A stretch of 64,000 nt of DNA, from NCBI GenBank assembly GCA_964445525.1, contig CAYULA010000002.1, positions 62,001-126,000 of the forward strand, written 5' to 3'. The translations under genes were made by a program, and so were the position numbers. Source of the stretch: Penumbrarchaeum sp964445525. Lineage in GTDB: Archaea > Thermoplasmatota > Penumbrarchaeia > Penumbrarchaeales > Penumbrarchaeaceae. The notes below the pieces were generated by a model. It saw only the letters and a program-made list of their open reading frames with translations. It searched no databases and was not told the origin of the DNA. Below, piece after piece: positions 43,322 to 51,873 of this stretch (positions within the stretch are counted from its first letter, which is position 1; every line of letters begins with the position of its first letter).

Positions 43322-44818
43322 ATGCTCGATCAACTTGATGATTATCGAAAGAATGACATTGAGGATTACAAGGACAGGATCAAAGATCTTTCCCTCAAGC
43401 TCGGGGTGCTTCAGAGACAGTCCAGGGAGATGGGTATACCCATCATCATGGTTTTCGAGGGATGGGATGTATCGGGCAAGTCATCCTACATGAACAGGAT
43501 GCTTCTGGCAATGGACCCGCGGAGTTATCAGGTCTATCCCATAAAAGCCCCCACCAAGGAAGAAGCCCTGAGACCCTATCTCTGGAGGTTCTGGATAAAG
43601 ACACCAAGGAAGGGAATGATATCCATATACGACAGGTCCTGGTATACCGGGGTCATCGAGGACAGGGTGAACGGTGATATCTCGGAGGAGAGGATGATAG
43701 CGATAACAGATCACATCAATTCCTTCGAGAGGCAGCTCACAGACGATGGAAACCTGATCATCAAATTCTTCCTACATCTTTCCTTCAAGGAGCAGGAGAG
43801 TAGGCTCAAGAAACTGGAAAAGGAGCCATTGAGCCCCTTCAGGTATCTTCCAGACCACTGGGAGAGACACAAGCATTACGAGGAATACAGGGAACTCTAC
43901 GAGAGAATACTTGAGAGGACCTCCACCGATTGGGCCCCCTGGCACCCCCTTCCCGCAGTTGACAGGGAAATGACCAACCTCTCCATTTTCGAAACGGTCA
44001 CCTCCATCATAGAGAAGAGGAGGACCCTGATGCTTTCGAACAAGGCCGATGGTCTTCCACCTTTTGAGAGACCGGTTTCCCTTCAAGGAAAGCCTTCCGA
44101 TATCATCTCCAAACTGGATCTGACAAAGAGTATGGACAAAAAGGAATACCACAGGAAGCTGGACGAGCTTCAATCGAGATTGATCGAGCTGCAGAGGGAA
44201 GTCTACAGGCTGAAGGTTCCGGTAATGATAGTCTATTCCGGGGTTGATGCCGCGGGGAAGGGAGGGAACATAAGGAGACTGGTTCAGAAACTGGATCCAA
44301 GGGGATACAAGGTTATACCCATCAGCGTTCCCACCGACGAGGAGCTCTCCCACCACTATCTGTGGAGATTCTGGAAGGAGCTCTCCCAGGCCGGCAGGAT
44401 AAACATATTCGACAGGTCCTGGTACGGGAGAGTTCTGGTGGAGAGAGTGGAGGACCTGTGTTCTGAAAACGATTGGAAGAGGGCCTACAGGGAGATCAAC
44501 GAGATGGAGGAGCAGTGGGTGGATTCCGGAGCGGTTCTCGTGAAGTTCTGGCTCCAGATAGACAAGGAGGAACAGCTTAGGAGGTTCAACGACCGGTTGA
44601 ACAATCCGTACAAGAGGTGGAAGATCTCGGAAGACGACTGGAGGAACAGGGGCAAATGGGATCTTTACATGAAATGTGCCAACGAGATGATATTCAGGAC
44701 CGATACGGATAAGGCCCCGTGGACGCTGGTGGAGGGTAATTCCAAGAAATTCGGCAGGATCAAGACGCTTTCAACAATAGTTCAGGCCATCGAGAACAGA
44801 TTGGATTCAAATGATTGA
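43322..44818 (+). CDS. Tandem PPK2-domain polyphosphate:AMP phosphotransferase-like enzyme
   Basis: 498 residues with two PPK2 domains. The first has Walker A GWDVSGKSS (residues 47-55) and IYDRSWYTGVIEDRV; the second has GVDAAGKGG (307-315), FDRSWYGRVLVERV and a lid with RRFNDRLNNPYKRWKISEDDW. The double-domain form matches the class II PPK2 polyphosphate:AMP phosphotransferases, which make ADP from AMP and polyphosphate. In those enzymes one half is usually catalytically weak; here the first domain has the altered loop (VSGKSS) and lacks part of the lid, so the second is the likely active one (inference). An in-frame upstream start at 43295 would add nine residues. Confidence 0.9.
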   Translation: MLDQLDDYRKNDIEDYKDRIKDLSLKLGVLQRQSREMGIPIIMVFEGWDVSGKSSYMNRMLLAMDPRSYQVYPIKAPTKEEALRPYLWRFWIKTPRKGMISIYDRSWYTGVIEDRVNGDISEERMIAITDHINSFERQLTDDGNLIIKFFLHLSFKEQESRLKKLEKEPLSPFRYLPDHWERHKHYEEYRELYERILERTSTDWAPWHPLPAVDREMTNLSIFETVTSIIEKRRTLMLSNKADGLPPFERPVSLQGKPSDIISKLDLTKSMDKKEYHRKLDELQSRLIELQREVYRLKVPVMIVYSGVDAAGKGGNIRRLVQKLDPRGYKVIPISVPTDEELSHHYLWRFWKELSQAGRINIFDRSWYGRVLVERVEDLCSENDWKRAYREINEMEEQWVDSGAVLVKFWLQIDKEEQLRRFNDRLNNPYKRWKISEDDWRNRGKWDLYMKCANEMIFRTDTDKAPWTLVEGNSKKFGRIKTLSTIVQAIENRLDSND

Positions 44819-44838
44819 TATTCTTAAAAAGACCAACC

Positions 44839-44848
44839 TTTATAATCT
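44839..44848 (+). promoter_or_regulatory. TATA box of the membrane protein gene at 44870
   Basis: CTTTATAATC is centred about 26 bp before the ATG, which predicts a leaderless transcript. Confidence 0.5.
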
Positions 44849-44869
44849 GTTCTCTCATCCGATGATTCG

Positions 44870-45655
44870 ATGCCCTCACTTCTGATACAGTTCCTGATCC
44901 CATTTCTCATAGCCTCGATGGTTGTTGTCGGTGTGACCGTAATAGCGGAGAAGTTCGGCACCAGGATGGGAGGGATCCTTGGGACCATACCTTCCACCAT
45001 CATCGTGGCTTTCGTTTTCATATCCCTCAATCAAGGGGAGGATTTCGCTTCCAGGGCATCGGCTGTGGTTCCGGCCGAGATGGCCGTGAACCTGGTATTT
45101 CTGTTCTCGTTCAGTATCTTATCGAAAGGAGGAGCATTCAAGGCTCTGGGAATATCCCTTTCCATATGGCTCGTACTATCATCGATACTGCTTATAGTCG
45201 AGATCGAGTCGGTTCTGGTCTCCGTTGCAATCTATTCTTCCACTCTTGTTGTACTTTTCGTATTGATGGAGAGGGTCCTCAAGACGAGGTCCAGAGGTTC
45301 CGTGACGGTGAAATACACCGCAGGTAAGATTGCTTTCAGGGGCCTCTTTGCCGGCGTGATAATCGGGACAACTGTTATTCTGTCCAACGTCGGGGAGGTC
45401 ATATCCGGTATCTTTTCCGTTTTTCCCGCGATCTTTCTCTCCACCATGCTTATAACCCTGAAGGAACACGGGTCCTCATTTTCGGGAGGAATCGGAAAAT
45501 CCATGCTTTTGGGCTCCCAGACCGTGGTTGTTTATGCCGTATCGGTCCATTTTCTCTATCCCGAAATAGGAATGTTTCTCGGCACCCTGGGAGCATTCGG
45601 AATCTCTCTTGTCATGATGGGGATATTACTTCTCCTGAGAGAGAGGTTCTCCTGA
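44870..45655 (+). CDS. Multi-spanning membrane protein, DUF3147-like
   Basis: 261 residues with about eight helices in two similar halves: a first-half GTRMGGILGTIPSTIIVAFV is echoed by GVISGIFSVFPAIFLSTMLI-type sequence in the second half (VGEVISGIFSVFPAIFLSTM). The duplicated 'G...G.FP.IFLS' segments resemble DUF3147 membrane proteins, whose role is unknown; transport is inferred from the internal repeat. The gene stands alone with a leaderless promoter. Confidence 0.7.
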   Translation: MPSLLIQFLIPFLIASMVVVGVTVIAEKFGTRMGGILGTIPSTIIVAFVFISLNQGEDFASRASAVVPAEMAVNLVFLFSFSILSKGGAFKALGISLSIWLVLSSILLIVEIESVLVSVAIYSSTLVVLFVLMERVLKTRSRGSVTVKYTAGKIAFRGLFAGVIIGTTVILSNVGEVISGIFSVFPAIFLSTMLITLKEHGSSFSGGIGKSMLLGSQTVVVYAVSVHFLYPEIGMFLGTLGAFGISLVMMGILLLLRERFS

Positions 45656-45684
45656 GATTTTAAAATAGATTCATATTCATTGAA

Positions 45685-45795
45685 ATGGATGCATATCTGC
45701 CGGAACTGGAGGATATGGTTCAAGACATCGAGGTTCTGAAATCGGAGATGGCTTCCCAGAGATTCACCTCCCAATTTTGTACAAATCAAATTTAA
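45685..45795 (+). CDS. Possible leaderless 36-residue acidic protein
   Basis: ATG at 45685 with TTTTAAAATAG 25 bp upstream, opening an acidic helical peptide (MDAYLPELEDMVQDIEVLKS and onward, ending in QFCTNQI). It lies in the 290-bp gap after the membrane protein. The helix shows heptad-like spacing. Its short length makes this uncertain, and homologues would be needed to accept it. Confidence 0.28.
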   Translation: MDAYLPELEDMVQDIEVLKSEMASQRFTSQFCTNQI

Positions 45796-45945
45796 TCGCA
45801 CCATTTTCATGTACCATCCTCAGAATGAATTAGTGGAGATCCTGGACCCTGGAACACTATGTTTTTCTAAGAATGATCGAAAAAGGAAATATATTAAGAA
45901 AGTATTTTGTGAATCCGGTCCGGAGGACTACATAGGGGGATATAT

Positions 45946-46593
45946 TTGAGATACATTACAATAATTACCGGAATAGTGTGTATTCTGTTTGCTGCATTCT
46001 TCATCGGTTCTGCAAATGCAGCAGCGGATTACAGTGAGTCGATCACCGACCCGACAGGGGACCTGACTGGCACGCAGAACGACAACATAGATATCACGCT
46101 GGTTGAATCATCGAAGGTTGGAGAGGAGATAGTTTTCGAGATCACTGTCGTCGGAGAATTCAATGGTTTTATGGTTAACATCAATTTCTTTGCTGACGGA
46201 GAGAAGTATCTGATCTCGGACTCCAACATGACCGGAACGTCCAGCCCTCTTTTAATGGGTCCTGATAATGAAATTCTGACGGAGCCCACAGTCAACGTGT
46301 CCGGGTCGGTTGGCCAGTACTCTATCCCCGAGGCCGATGTTCAGGCATCGACTTCCTTCCGGATCGGGGAGGTTACACTAACGGATGAAAATTCATCGGT
46401 TGATTTCGTGGGTTCCAATGAAATAACCGACGACGATGATACTACGGATGATGATGACACAACCGATGATGATACAGGCGATGACGATGATACCGAAGAT
46501 AGCGAGGACGAGGATTCGCCCGGTTTCGGAATTGCTTTAATGGTTGCTGCTGTCATCATATCAGGTGCCGTCCTTTTCAGAAAGAGATATTGA
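45946..46593 (+). CDS. Small surface protein with PGF-CTERM-like sorting signal
   Basis: 215 residues from a TTG start with GGGGGAT upstream. Signal peptide (IITGIVCILFAAFFIGSANA), then a beta-rich domain of about 120 residues, then a low-complexity D/T linker (repeats of TDDDDTTDD). The C-terminus SPGFGIALMVAAVIISGAVL plus FRKRY has the PGFG-helix-basic order of PGF-CTERM signals, which archaeosortase A processes and which are then replaced by a lipid. It is the only such tail in the window; other surface proteins here have plain membrane anchors. No artA is present locally. Confidence 0.72.
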   Translation: MRYITIITGIVCILFAAFFIGSANAAADYSESITDPTGDLTGTQNDNIDITLVESSKVGEEIVFEITVVGEFNGFMVNINFFADGEKYLISDSNMTGTSSPLLMGPDNEILTEPTVNVSGSVGQYSIPEADVQASTSFRIGEVTLTDENSSVDFVGSNEITDDDDTTDDDDTTDDDTGDDDDTEDSEDEDSPGFGIALMVAAVIISGAVLFRKRY

Positions 46594-46933
46594 TAGGATC
46601 AGGTAACCAGGACAGCAGTTGAATCCATTCTGCATCCGGTCAACCATGCGTATGGAGCTGGTTGAAAAGACTATTCAGGAAATGACTATCAATCACACGA
46701 ATTGGGAATCAGGTTCATAGTACTGGCAATCATTCCAATCGTAATGGTTGCGGTGGTTTTCATTATATTCAGGAGGAAATAGGAAAATGAGATCGAAGAA
46801 TGAGGACCTCTAATTACCTGATTTGAAAAGATATTTACAAGGAAAGAATATGGAAATTTTGAATGTAGTGGAAACAGTTAATCACCCGATTATAAGTAAG
46901 TTTTATATTCTCATAGAATAATGGTTAAATCCC
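46594..46933. other. Intergenic stretch with a decayed membrane-anchor fragment
   Basis: No intact gene. At 46706-46783 the plus strand reads GIRFIVLAIIPIVMVAVVF then IIFRRK and a stop, the look of the C-terminal anchor of a surface protein, without any usable start. The rest shows no coding signal. The TATA box of the structured RNA element lies at its end. Confidence 0.35.
46902..46909 (+). promoter_or_regulatory. TATA box of structured element copy 1
   Basis: TTTATATT, centred 29 bp before the first base of the structured element at 46934. Confidence 0.5.
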
Positions 46934-46998
46934 GGCGGGTTGAGGCAACTGTTGTTTTTATCAACGCACTCAATCCTCTCTACGCGTCTCAACCCGTC
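46934..46998 (+). ncRNA. Structured RNA element, copy 1 (new family candidate)
   Basis: A 65-nt segment whose ends pair over 13 bp (GGCGGGTTGAGGC with GTCTCAACCCGTC, two G-U). An inner hairpin GTTG/CAAC sits near the 5' side, followed by CGCACTCAATCCTCTCTACGC, identical in copy 2. Upstream is a TATA box at the distance expected for transcription starting at the first stem base; downstream (47014-47019) is a run of six T. The internal CTCAATCC can also pair with GGGTTGAG, so two folds compete. It does not fit H/ACA, C/D box, tRNA or CRISPR forms. Confidence 0.6.
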
Positions 46999-47056
46999 AA
47001 TTATTGACAATCCTTTTTTCAAAAGTTACATTTCACATGAGTTGTATCACAAATAC

Positions 47057-47917
47057 ATGAAAAGGGTTGATACGAAAATCAAGGTCCTGATAGCCGTGGG
47101 AGTTTTATTCATACTCGCAATACCCGTTCTTGCAGGTCTCAGGGGATTGGTAAGGGATCTTTTCAAGGAGAAGGAACCTGTACTCAAGGATGAGGACCCT
47201 GACGCTGATACGAACATCATTTTTCTTCATCACAGCACGGGCAGAAATATCTGGGAAGGGGGAGTACCGGAATGGTTCTTGAATTATAATAAGGATAATG
47301 AAAAGAATTATTCCATAACGGAACAGAACTTCCCGAAAAGAGATGAGTACGGCTGGAATAATTATCCTTATGACTACTGGAACATCTGGGTAAATAACGC
47401 TGGAGATGAATCCTACAAGAATGAACCTACACTGGAGATGATAACCAGGCAGTTTGATGTGGTTATTTTCAAGCACTGCTTTCCCGTTTCCAATATCGAA
47501 CCGGATACGGGAGATCCTGATGTAAATTCGGATAAGAAGACTGTTGAGAATTACAAACTTCAATATGAGGCCCTCAAGGAGAAGATGAAGGAGTTTTCGG
47601 AAACGAAATTCATCGTGTGGACGGGAGCTGCTCTGGTCAAGGAGAATACCGATGAGGAATCGGCAAAGAGGGCAAAGGAATTCTTCGATTGGGTCCGGGA
47701 TGAATGGGATGAGAAAGGGGACAATATCTTCCTCTGGGATTTCTACGAGCTTGAAACGGAAGGGGGGTTGTATCTAAAGGATGAGTATGCAAGGAATCCG
47801 ACCAATTCCCATCCCAATGAGGAGTTCGCAAAGAGGGTGGCACCTCTTTTCTCTCGGAGGATAGTCGATGTGATCGAGGGCAGGGGAGATACGGGAAATA
47901 TCGACGGGACCGTATGA
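47057..47917 (+). CDS. Membrane-tethered SGNH/GDSL-like hydrolase
   Basis: 286 residues from the ATG at 47057, chosen because an upstream in-frame start would run through the structured RNA element, and because MKRVDTKIKVLIAVGVLFIL begins the N-terminal signal-anchor. IIFLHHSTGRNIWEGGV resembles block I of SGNH-like proteins, with a Ser after HH; FDVVIFKHCFPVSN and KFIVWTGAALV follow; and NPTNSHPNEEFAKRV near the end provides the His of the last block. The classical GDSL is absent, so this is a divergent member and the substrate is unknown. GC is lower than in the core genes. Confidence 0.7.
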   Translation: MKRVDTKIKVLIAVGVLFILAIPVLAGLRGLVRDLFKEKEPVLKDEDPDADTNIIFLHHSTGRNIWEGGVPEWFLNYNKDNEKNYSITEQNFPKRDEYGWNNYPYDYWNIWVNNAGDESYKNEPTLEMITRQFDVVIFKHCFPVSNIEPDTGDPDVNSDKKTVENYKLQYEALKEKMKEFSETKFIVWTGAALVKENTDEESAKRAKEFFDWVRDEWDEKGDNIFLWDFYELETEGGLYLKDEYARNPTNSHPNEEFAKRVAPLFSRRIVDVIEGRGDTGNIDGTV

Positions 47918-48034
47918 GAATTATTTTGTATAAGAAGTATGGATGATATCCATCGAGATAAATATTTACAATATTGGCCATGATGGTATAACAAAAATTA
48001 TTATAATGTCGGACATAATTGTTATGCGGGGAGT

Positions 48035-49120
48035 TTGGAAGTGGTGATTGGAGAGATCAATCAAGGACCGGGTGGGTCATTTTCCAAACCCGGATGGGAG
48101 GACCTCTTCGAGGCGGTGGGCCAATCCATCATGATACTCGACCGGGACCACAGGGTTCTGGCGGCGAACAGGGCCACCTTGAAAATTACCGGATTGAAGC
48201 TAGAAGATTTTTTGGGGAAGAAGTGCCACGATGTAATGCACGGATCACTGTGTCCTCCAAGCGACTGCCCCATGGACAGGATACTGAAAAGCAAGAAATT
48301 CCAGAAAGAGGAGATGCTGGTGGAGGCCCTGGACAGATATTTCCTTGTATCATGTTCACCGGTACTCGATGAAAATGGTGATGTGGAACGGATCATACAC
48401 ATCGCATCAGATATCACCGATTCAAAAAGAACCAGGGAAGAGCTTGACAGCAAGGTAAAGGAGATCGAATTGCTGATGGATATAATCCAGCATGATATCG
48501 GCAACATCCATCAGGGGATAAAGCTCTTCCTCCAGCTGGCGGTTACAAAAGAAGGGGTTGAAAGGGAAGAACTGCTGAACGGGGCACTTGAATCCTCCAT
48601 CAGGGCAGAAAGACTCACGAAAAATGTAAAAAATTTCGAGAAGATTAAAGATGGTAGCGAAGATTTGCGCGAAATGGACCTCCTGAAGATCCTGAAAGAT
48701 TCGATCCGGACAGCTAAACTGCTCCATCCGAACCCGGACATGAAAATCAGATTGTCATCAGATATCGAAGTATTGAAGGTGAAGGGAAACTCCCTTCTGG
48801 AGGAGATGTTCGTCAATCTGATTGACAATTCCCTCAAATACGGGTCTGTCAAAGACGGTGAAGTAAGTGTTCTGGTTGCATCCAGAAAAGGGAATGCCGA
48901 GGTCCTCGTGATGGATGAGGGTCCGGGAATTCCGGAAAAATACAGGGATGTGATCTTCCAGAGATTCAAGAGAATAGATGAAAGAAAAAATATAGGTTCG
49001 GGAATGGGTCTCATGATATGCAGAAAGGTAGCCTCAAGTGTGGGAGCGGAGGTATCGGCGGTTGACAGGCCAGACGGAATGAACGGAGCCTGTTTCAAGG
49101 TAGAGTTTTCCGGGATTTGA
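48035..49120 (+). CDS. PAS-domain sensor histidine kinase
   Basis: 361 residues; TTG start (GTG codons at 48041 and 48044 are alternatives). A PAS domain (residues 20-130: GWEDLFEAVGQSIMILDRD, YFLVSCSPVLDENGDVERII) includes cysteines in CHDVMHGSLCPPSDCP, a pattern seen in PAS domains with CxxxC-type inserts. The dimerisation helix carries the phospho-acceptor in MDIIQHDIGNIHQGI. The ATPase has the N box (LIDNSLKYG), G1 (MDEGPGIPEKY), F and G2 (GSGMGLMICRKV). There is no transmembrane segment, so it is soluble. No response regulator is adjacent, making it an orphan kinase as is common in archaea. Confidence 0.88.
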   Translation: MEVVIGEINQGPGGSFSKPGWEDLFEAVGQSIMILDRDHRVLAANRATLKITGLKLEDFLGKKCHDVMHGSLCPPSDCPMDRILKSKKFQKEEMLVEALDRYFLVSCSPVLDENGDVERIIHIASDITDSKRTREELDSKVKEIELLMDIIQHDIGNIHQGIKLFLQLAVTKEGVEREELLNGALESSIRAERLTKNVKNFEKIKDGSEDLREMDLLKILKDSIRTAKLLHPNPDMKIRLSSDIEVLKVKGNSLLEEMFVNLIDNSLKYGSVKDGEVSVLVASRKGNAEVLVMDEGPGIPEKYRDVIFQRFKRIDERKNIGSGMGLMICRKVASSVGAEVSAVDRPDGMNGACFKVEFSGI

Positions 49121-49189
49121 AGTTAATTGAAATTACCAATTCGATACAGTTATATCCAGGGCAGAACAATATATGCATCGGTTGAGAGT

Positions 49190-49927
49190 ATGAAGAAGAG
49201 GAATGCAAACGTGATGCTCATAGTTCTCGTACTGCTATCCATACTCATTGCCGGTGGAATTCTAGGATTCACCTTTGCAAGGAGCGGGGTTTTCGCAGAG
49301 GAGGAGGATGTGAGGGAGCTCGAAATTGAGGTGGATAAAAACAATATCATGATAGGAGATACCTTCAATCTGACCGTGGCAAATATACCCGAAGATGCCA
49401 ACGTGACCTGGTTTCTTGATGACGGTAAAATAAAATTCGGTAGGAGATGTTCTCATTCCTATCCGGTCTCTGACAGTTACGAGATCAAGGCCGAGGCCAG
49501 GTGGTCCGGAGGGCATGGAAACGGGACCTTCAACCTCTGCTCAATGGTGGAGGATTTCCATGATGAGAAATCGGGAGATCGGGTCAGGGACCTCAGAAGA
49601 GGATGGGGGACCGGGAACTGGATCGACGGTTATTTTTACTACTGCGGGATGGGAGGGCCGGATATCCATGTCAACATCAATCTTCATGATGCAATCGGTA
49701 GAATAGAGTTCTGGATATATGCTGGGGGATACAAATCGGATTTCTATTTCCGCGAAACACATGAAGTAATCGCAACTTATGAAACCATAACCTTCGATGA
49801 GATATATTCCGATTTCGATCTTCCGAGGTGCGGAGACCAATTCTATTTCGAGGCCGATTTCATAGTCTGGGACGGAAGAATAGGGTCCTTTGATATGGCG
49901 CTCGACATCGAATACCCGGATAGTTGA
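49190..49927 (+). CDS. Membrane-anchored secreted protein with Ig/PKD-like domain
   Basis: 245 residues from the ATG at 49190, chosen because it opens the N-terminal helix (NVMLIVLVLLSILIAGGILG) and TTATATCC lies upstream at 49148-49157. The extracellular part begins with an Ig/PKD-like module (GDTFNLTVANIPEDANVTWF, then SHSYPVSDSYEIKAEARW) and continues with an unrecognised, Tyr/Phe-rich beta domain. Four cysteines could make disulfides. Not otherwise recognised. Confidence 0.7.
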   Translation: MKKRNANVMLIVLVLLSILIAGGILGFTFARSGVFAEEEDVRELEIEVDKNNIMIGDTFNLTVANIPEDANVTWFLDDGKIKFGRRCSHSYPVSDSYEIKAEARWSGGHGNGTFNLCSMVEDFHDEKSGDRVRDLRRGWGTGNWIDGYFYYCGMGGPDIHVNINLHDAIGRIEFWIYAGGYKSDFYFRETHEVIATYETITFDEIYSDFDLPRCGDQFYFEADFIVWDGRIGSFDMALDIEYPDS

Positions 49928-50014
49928 ATAATATCAAATCGGTGATTTCGGTTATTTTTTGATATAACGGAAAATGGTATCTATCCATTCGGATTATCCC
50001 GGAAAGGTGGTGAA

Positions 50015-50521
50015 ATGAATTCAGAAAATCCTCTCGAACCGGACACAGGAGAGGTCCTAGATCAGAATCAGGTCAGGGAGATCATCGAGAGGATCTCGGC
50101 AGAAATAGAGGACCTGAAGGATTCATTCCCTCATCTTGTAAATTTTGACAAGGACGAAGCGTTAAGGTCCTCATCTCTTATCTGGTATCGAAACGGTATT
50201 ACCTTCAGATCCAATCCAGATTATGAAATCGAAAGAGAACAACAAAGCCCGAAATTGAAGAAACATCTCGTTCCCGAGGTCCTCCCGGTCTATTCTGAAG
50301 CAGAGGGGATCGATCTTCGGATCGAATTGATCCCGAAAAAAAATCTGAATGAGAGCTCCGGATTGAGGATCCCCGATCTCTGGATAGGCGACCACGCGGT
50401 CGAGGTAACTATAATGGGGGCTAAATCAAAGAAGATCGAGGACCTCAGAGAGAAGGTTATGAGAATCCTGCAAGAGTGTCCTAAAGTGCATTTCTTAGTT
50501 GATAGAAACTTGGTATATTGA
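50015..50521 (+). CDS. Hypothetical soluble protein
   Basis: 168 residues, not recognised. A clear RBS (GGAAAGGTGGTG) precedes the ATG. It opens with an acidic helix (DQNQVREIIERISAEIEDLK); the C-terminal half is a mixed alpha/beta stretch (GLRIPDLWIGDHAVEVTIMG, then VMRILQECPKVHFLVDRNLV). The D-x-W-I-G...E-V-T-I layout could be a restriction-nuclease-like core (Asp, then Glu-x-Thr), but the Lys is not in the usual place, so I give this low weight. Confidence 0.6.
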   Translation: MNSENPLEPDTGEVLDQNQVREIIERISAEIEDLKDSFPHLVNFDKDEALRSSSLIWYRNGITFRSNPDYEIEREQQSPKLKKHLVPEVLPVYSEAEGIDLRIELIPKKNLNESSGLRIPDLWIGDHAVEVTIMGAKSKKIEDLREKVMRILQECPKVHFLVDRNLVY

Positions 50522-50860
50522 GTGAATTTTTTTCAATTAATATATCATTTCTTGAGAATCTTTATCGGGTAGCTGGAGATGATCCTGTCCTGGATCTCTA
50601 TGCTCAGCCAATGCATGTCATTTCCATCAAATCAAAAAACTCCTCAAACAACTTCTCTGAACTCGACCTGCATATTTAAGCCGTGTGTCAGGTGTATTTA
50701 ATTTGATACTTGTAATTTAATATCTTGAAGTTAGGGGAAGTAAAAATACCTCAATAAAATCAGAGTACTTTGTAATCCCACCCAGAACCGTTTGTGAAAA
50801 TTCATTCATGTTATATTTTAAATATTTTGGCAACTTTCATATGGGGCAGGGAGAGATTCC
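50522..50860. other. Intergenic stretch, nothing recognised
   Basis: AT-rich. The only readable signal is TTATATTTTAAATATTTTGG near 50812-50831, a TATA-like region 35-45 bp before the next gene. Confidence 0.4.
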
Positions 50861-51454
50861 ATGGACCTAAAAAGCTCTCTAATGGGTTTTGTACTTATAT
50901 TGATAGCCGGAGTTGTAGTTATTACATTCCCCCTGATCTCGGCAGAGAGCGAACCGAATGATTCACTCGACACCGCACAACCAATCGGGGAGGAATCCAT
51001 CAGCGGTTCGGTATCCCTTGAAACGGATTCGTCTGAAGCTGATGTGGATTTTTACAAGATATCCGTTCCACTTGGAAAGGACCTCGAGGTGACAATCGAA
51101 AAACACAATGCCGAGGTAAAATCGATATCCGTAGATAGCTATGATTCTTCAAAGACCGAGATGGGTATAACTGGAATAAATCTTTACGTGGTTGGTTTAA
51201 AGGAAAATGATACGGACAGCTGGTTCAATGATGAAGGTGTGGATGAGACAATATATCTCCGTGTATACGGAGCCGGTAATTATACATTGACCACCAGGAT
51301 AACATCGGAAACCGAGGATGAATTGATATCTGTTTTGTCAGAATTTTGCTTTCCTGGTATTATAGGAATCATTTGCATACCTGTAACTATAATAATTGTA
51401 ATAATAATTGCAATTTTAATAATAATCAAGATTTTTAAAAAGAAGAAGAAATGA
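50861..51454 (+). CDS. Secreted PPC-domain protein with C-terminal anchor
   Basis: 197 residues. The N-terminal helix (VLILIAGVVVITFPLISAES) is a signal peptide. ESEPNDSLDTAQPIGEESIS and ADVDFYKISVPLGKDLEVTI match the bacterial pre-peptidase C-terminal (PPC) beta-sandwich, normally found attached to secreted peptidases; here it is alone. A C-terminal helix (GIIGIICIPVTIIIVIIIAI) and a lysine cluster anchor it. It may be a stand-alone adhesion or accessory domain (inference). GGGGCAGGGAGAG precedes the ATG. Confidence 0.75.
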   Translation: MDLKSSLMGFVLILIAGVVVITFPLISAESEPNDSLDTAQPIGEESISGSVSLETDSSEADVDFYKISVPLGKDLEVTIEKHNAEVKSISVDSYDSSKTEMGITGINLYVVGLKENDTDSWFNDEGVDETIYLRVYGAGNYTLTTRITSETEDELISVLSEFCFPGIIGIICIPVTIIIVIIIAILIIIKIFKKKKK

Positions 51455-51585
51455 TGTATTCCTTGAGTTTGCTATACAATTTATTAGGAAATACCAGATC
51501 ATTCTCATGGAATTCGAAGGAAGATCATAAATAATGTCCAGAAACCTTTATCAAGAATAATTTCAGATTATGACAGGGGTTAAAA

Positions 51586-51873
51586 TTGAACAAGGGATCT
51601 AGCAAGAAGGGTAAAGGTATTCTCATCGCCGGAATCATATTGAGCATCGTCGGGGTGTTGTCCCTCATTATTCTCGTGGTCCTTTCAGCACTCACATATC
51701 CGCCACCTGATTGGCCGGAAGGTCCTCCCGATCCGGGTCCGATGGTGGCAATAATATCTAACCTGATATGCACATCATGTTGCTTCATCGGTCCTGTATT
51801 GTTGGTCATAGGTTTGATCATTGGAAAGACCGCAACAAAAAAGAATTCCAAGGCCACGAAGAAAAAAAAATGA
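51586..51873 (+). CDS. Small two-helix membrane protein
   Basis: 95 residues, TTG start. Helices GILIAGIILSIVGVLSLIIL and SCCFIGPVLLVIGLIIG are separated by a Pro-rich loop (TYPPPDWPEGPPDPGP) and flanked by lysine-rich ends. No family recognised. The TTG and the lack of a clear RBS make the start uncertain. Confidence 0.5.
   Translation: MNKGSSKKGKGILIAGIILSIVGVLSLIILVVLSALTYPPPDWPEGPPDPGPMVAIISNLICTSCCFIGPVLLVIGLIIGKTATKKNSKATKKKK

Noticed and set aside
46934..46998. H/ACA or C/D box guide RNA
   Set aside because: There is no ACA (ANA) box three bases after the lower stem, no C and D box pair and no k-turn; the second copy lacks them too.
46940..47056. N-terminal extension of the SGNH-like protein
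   Set aside because: It would translate the structured RNA element; the ATG at 47057 opens the membrane anchor.
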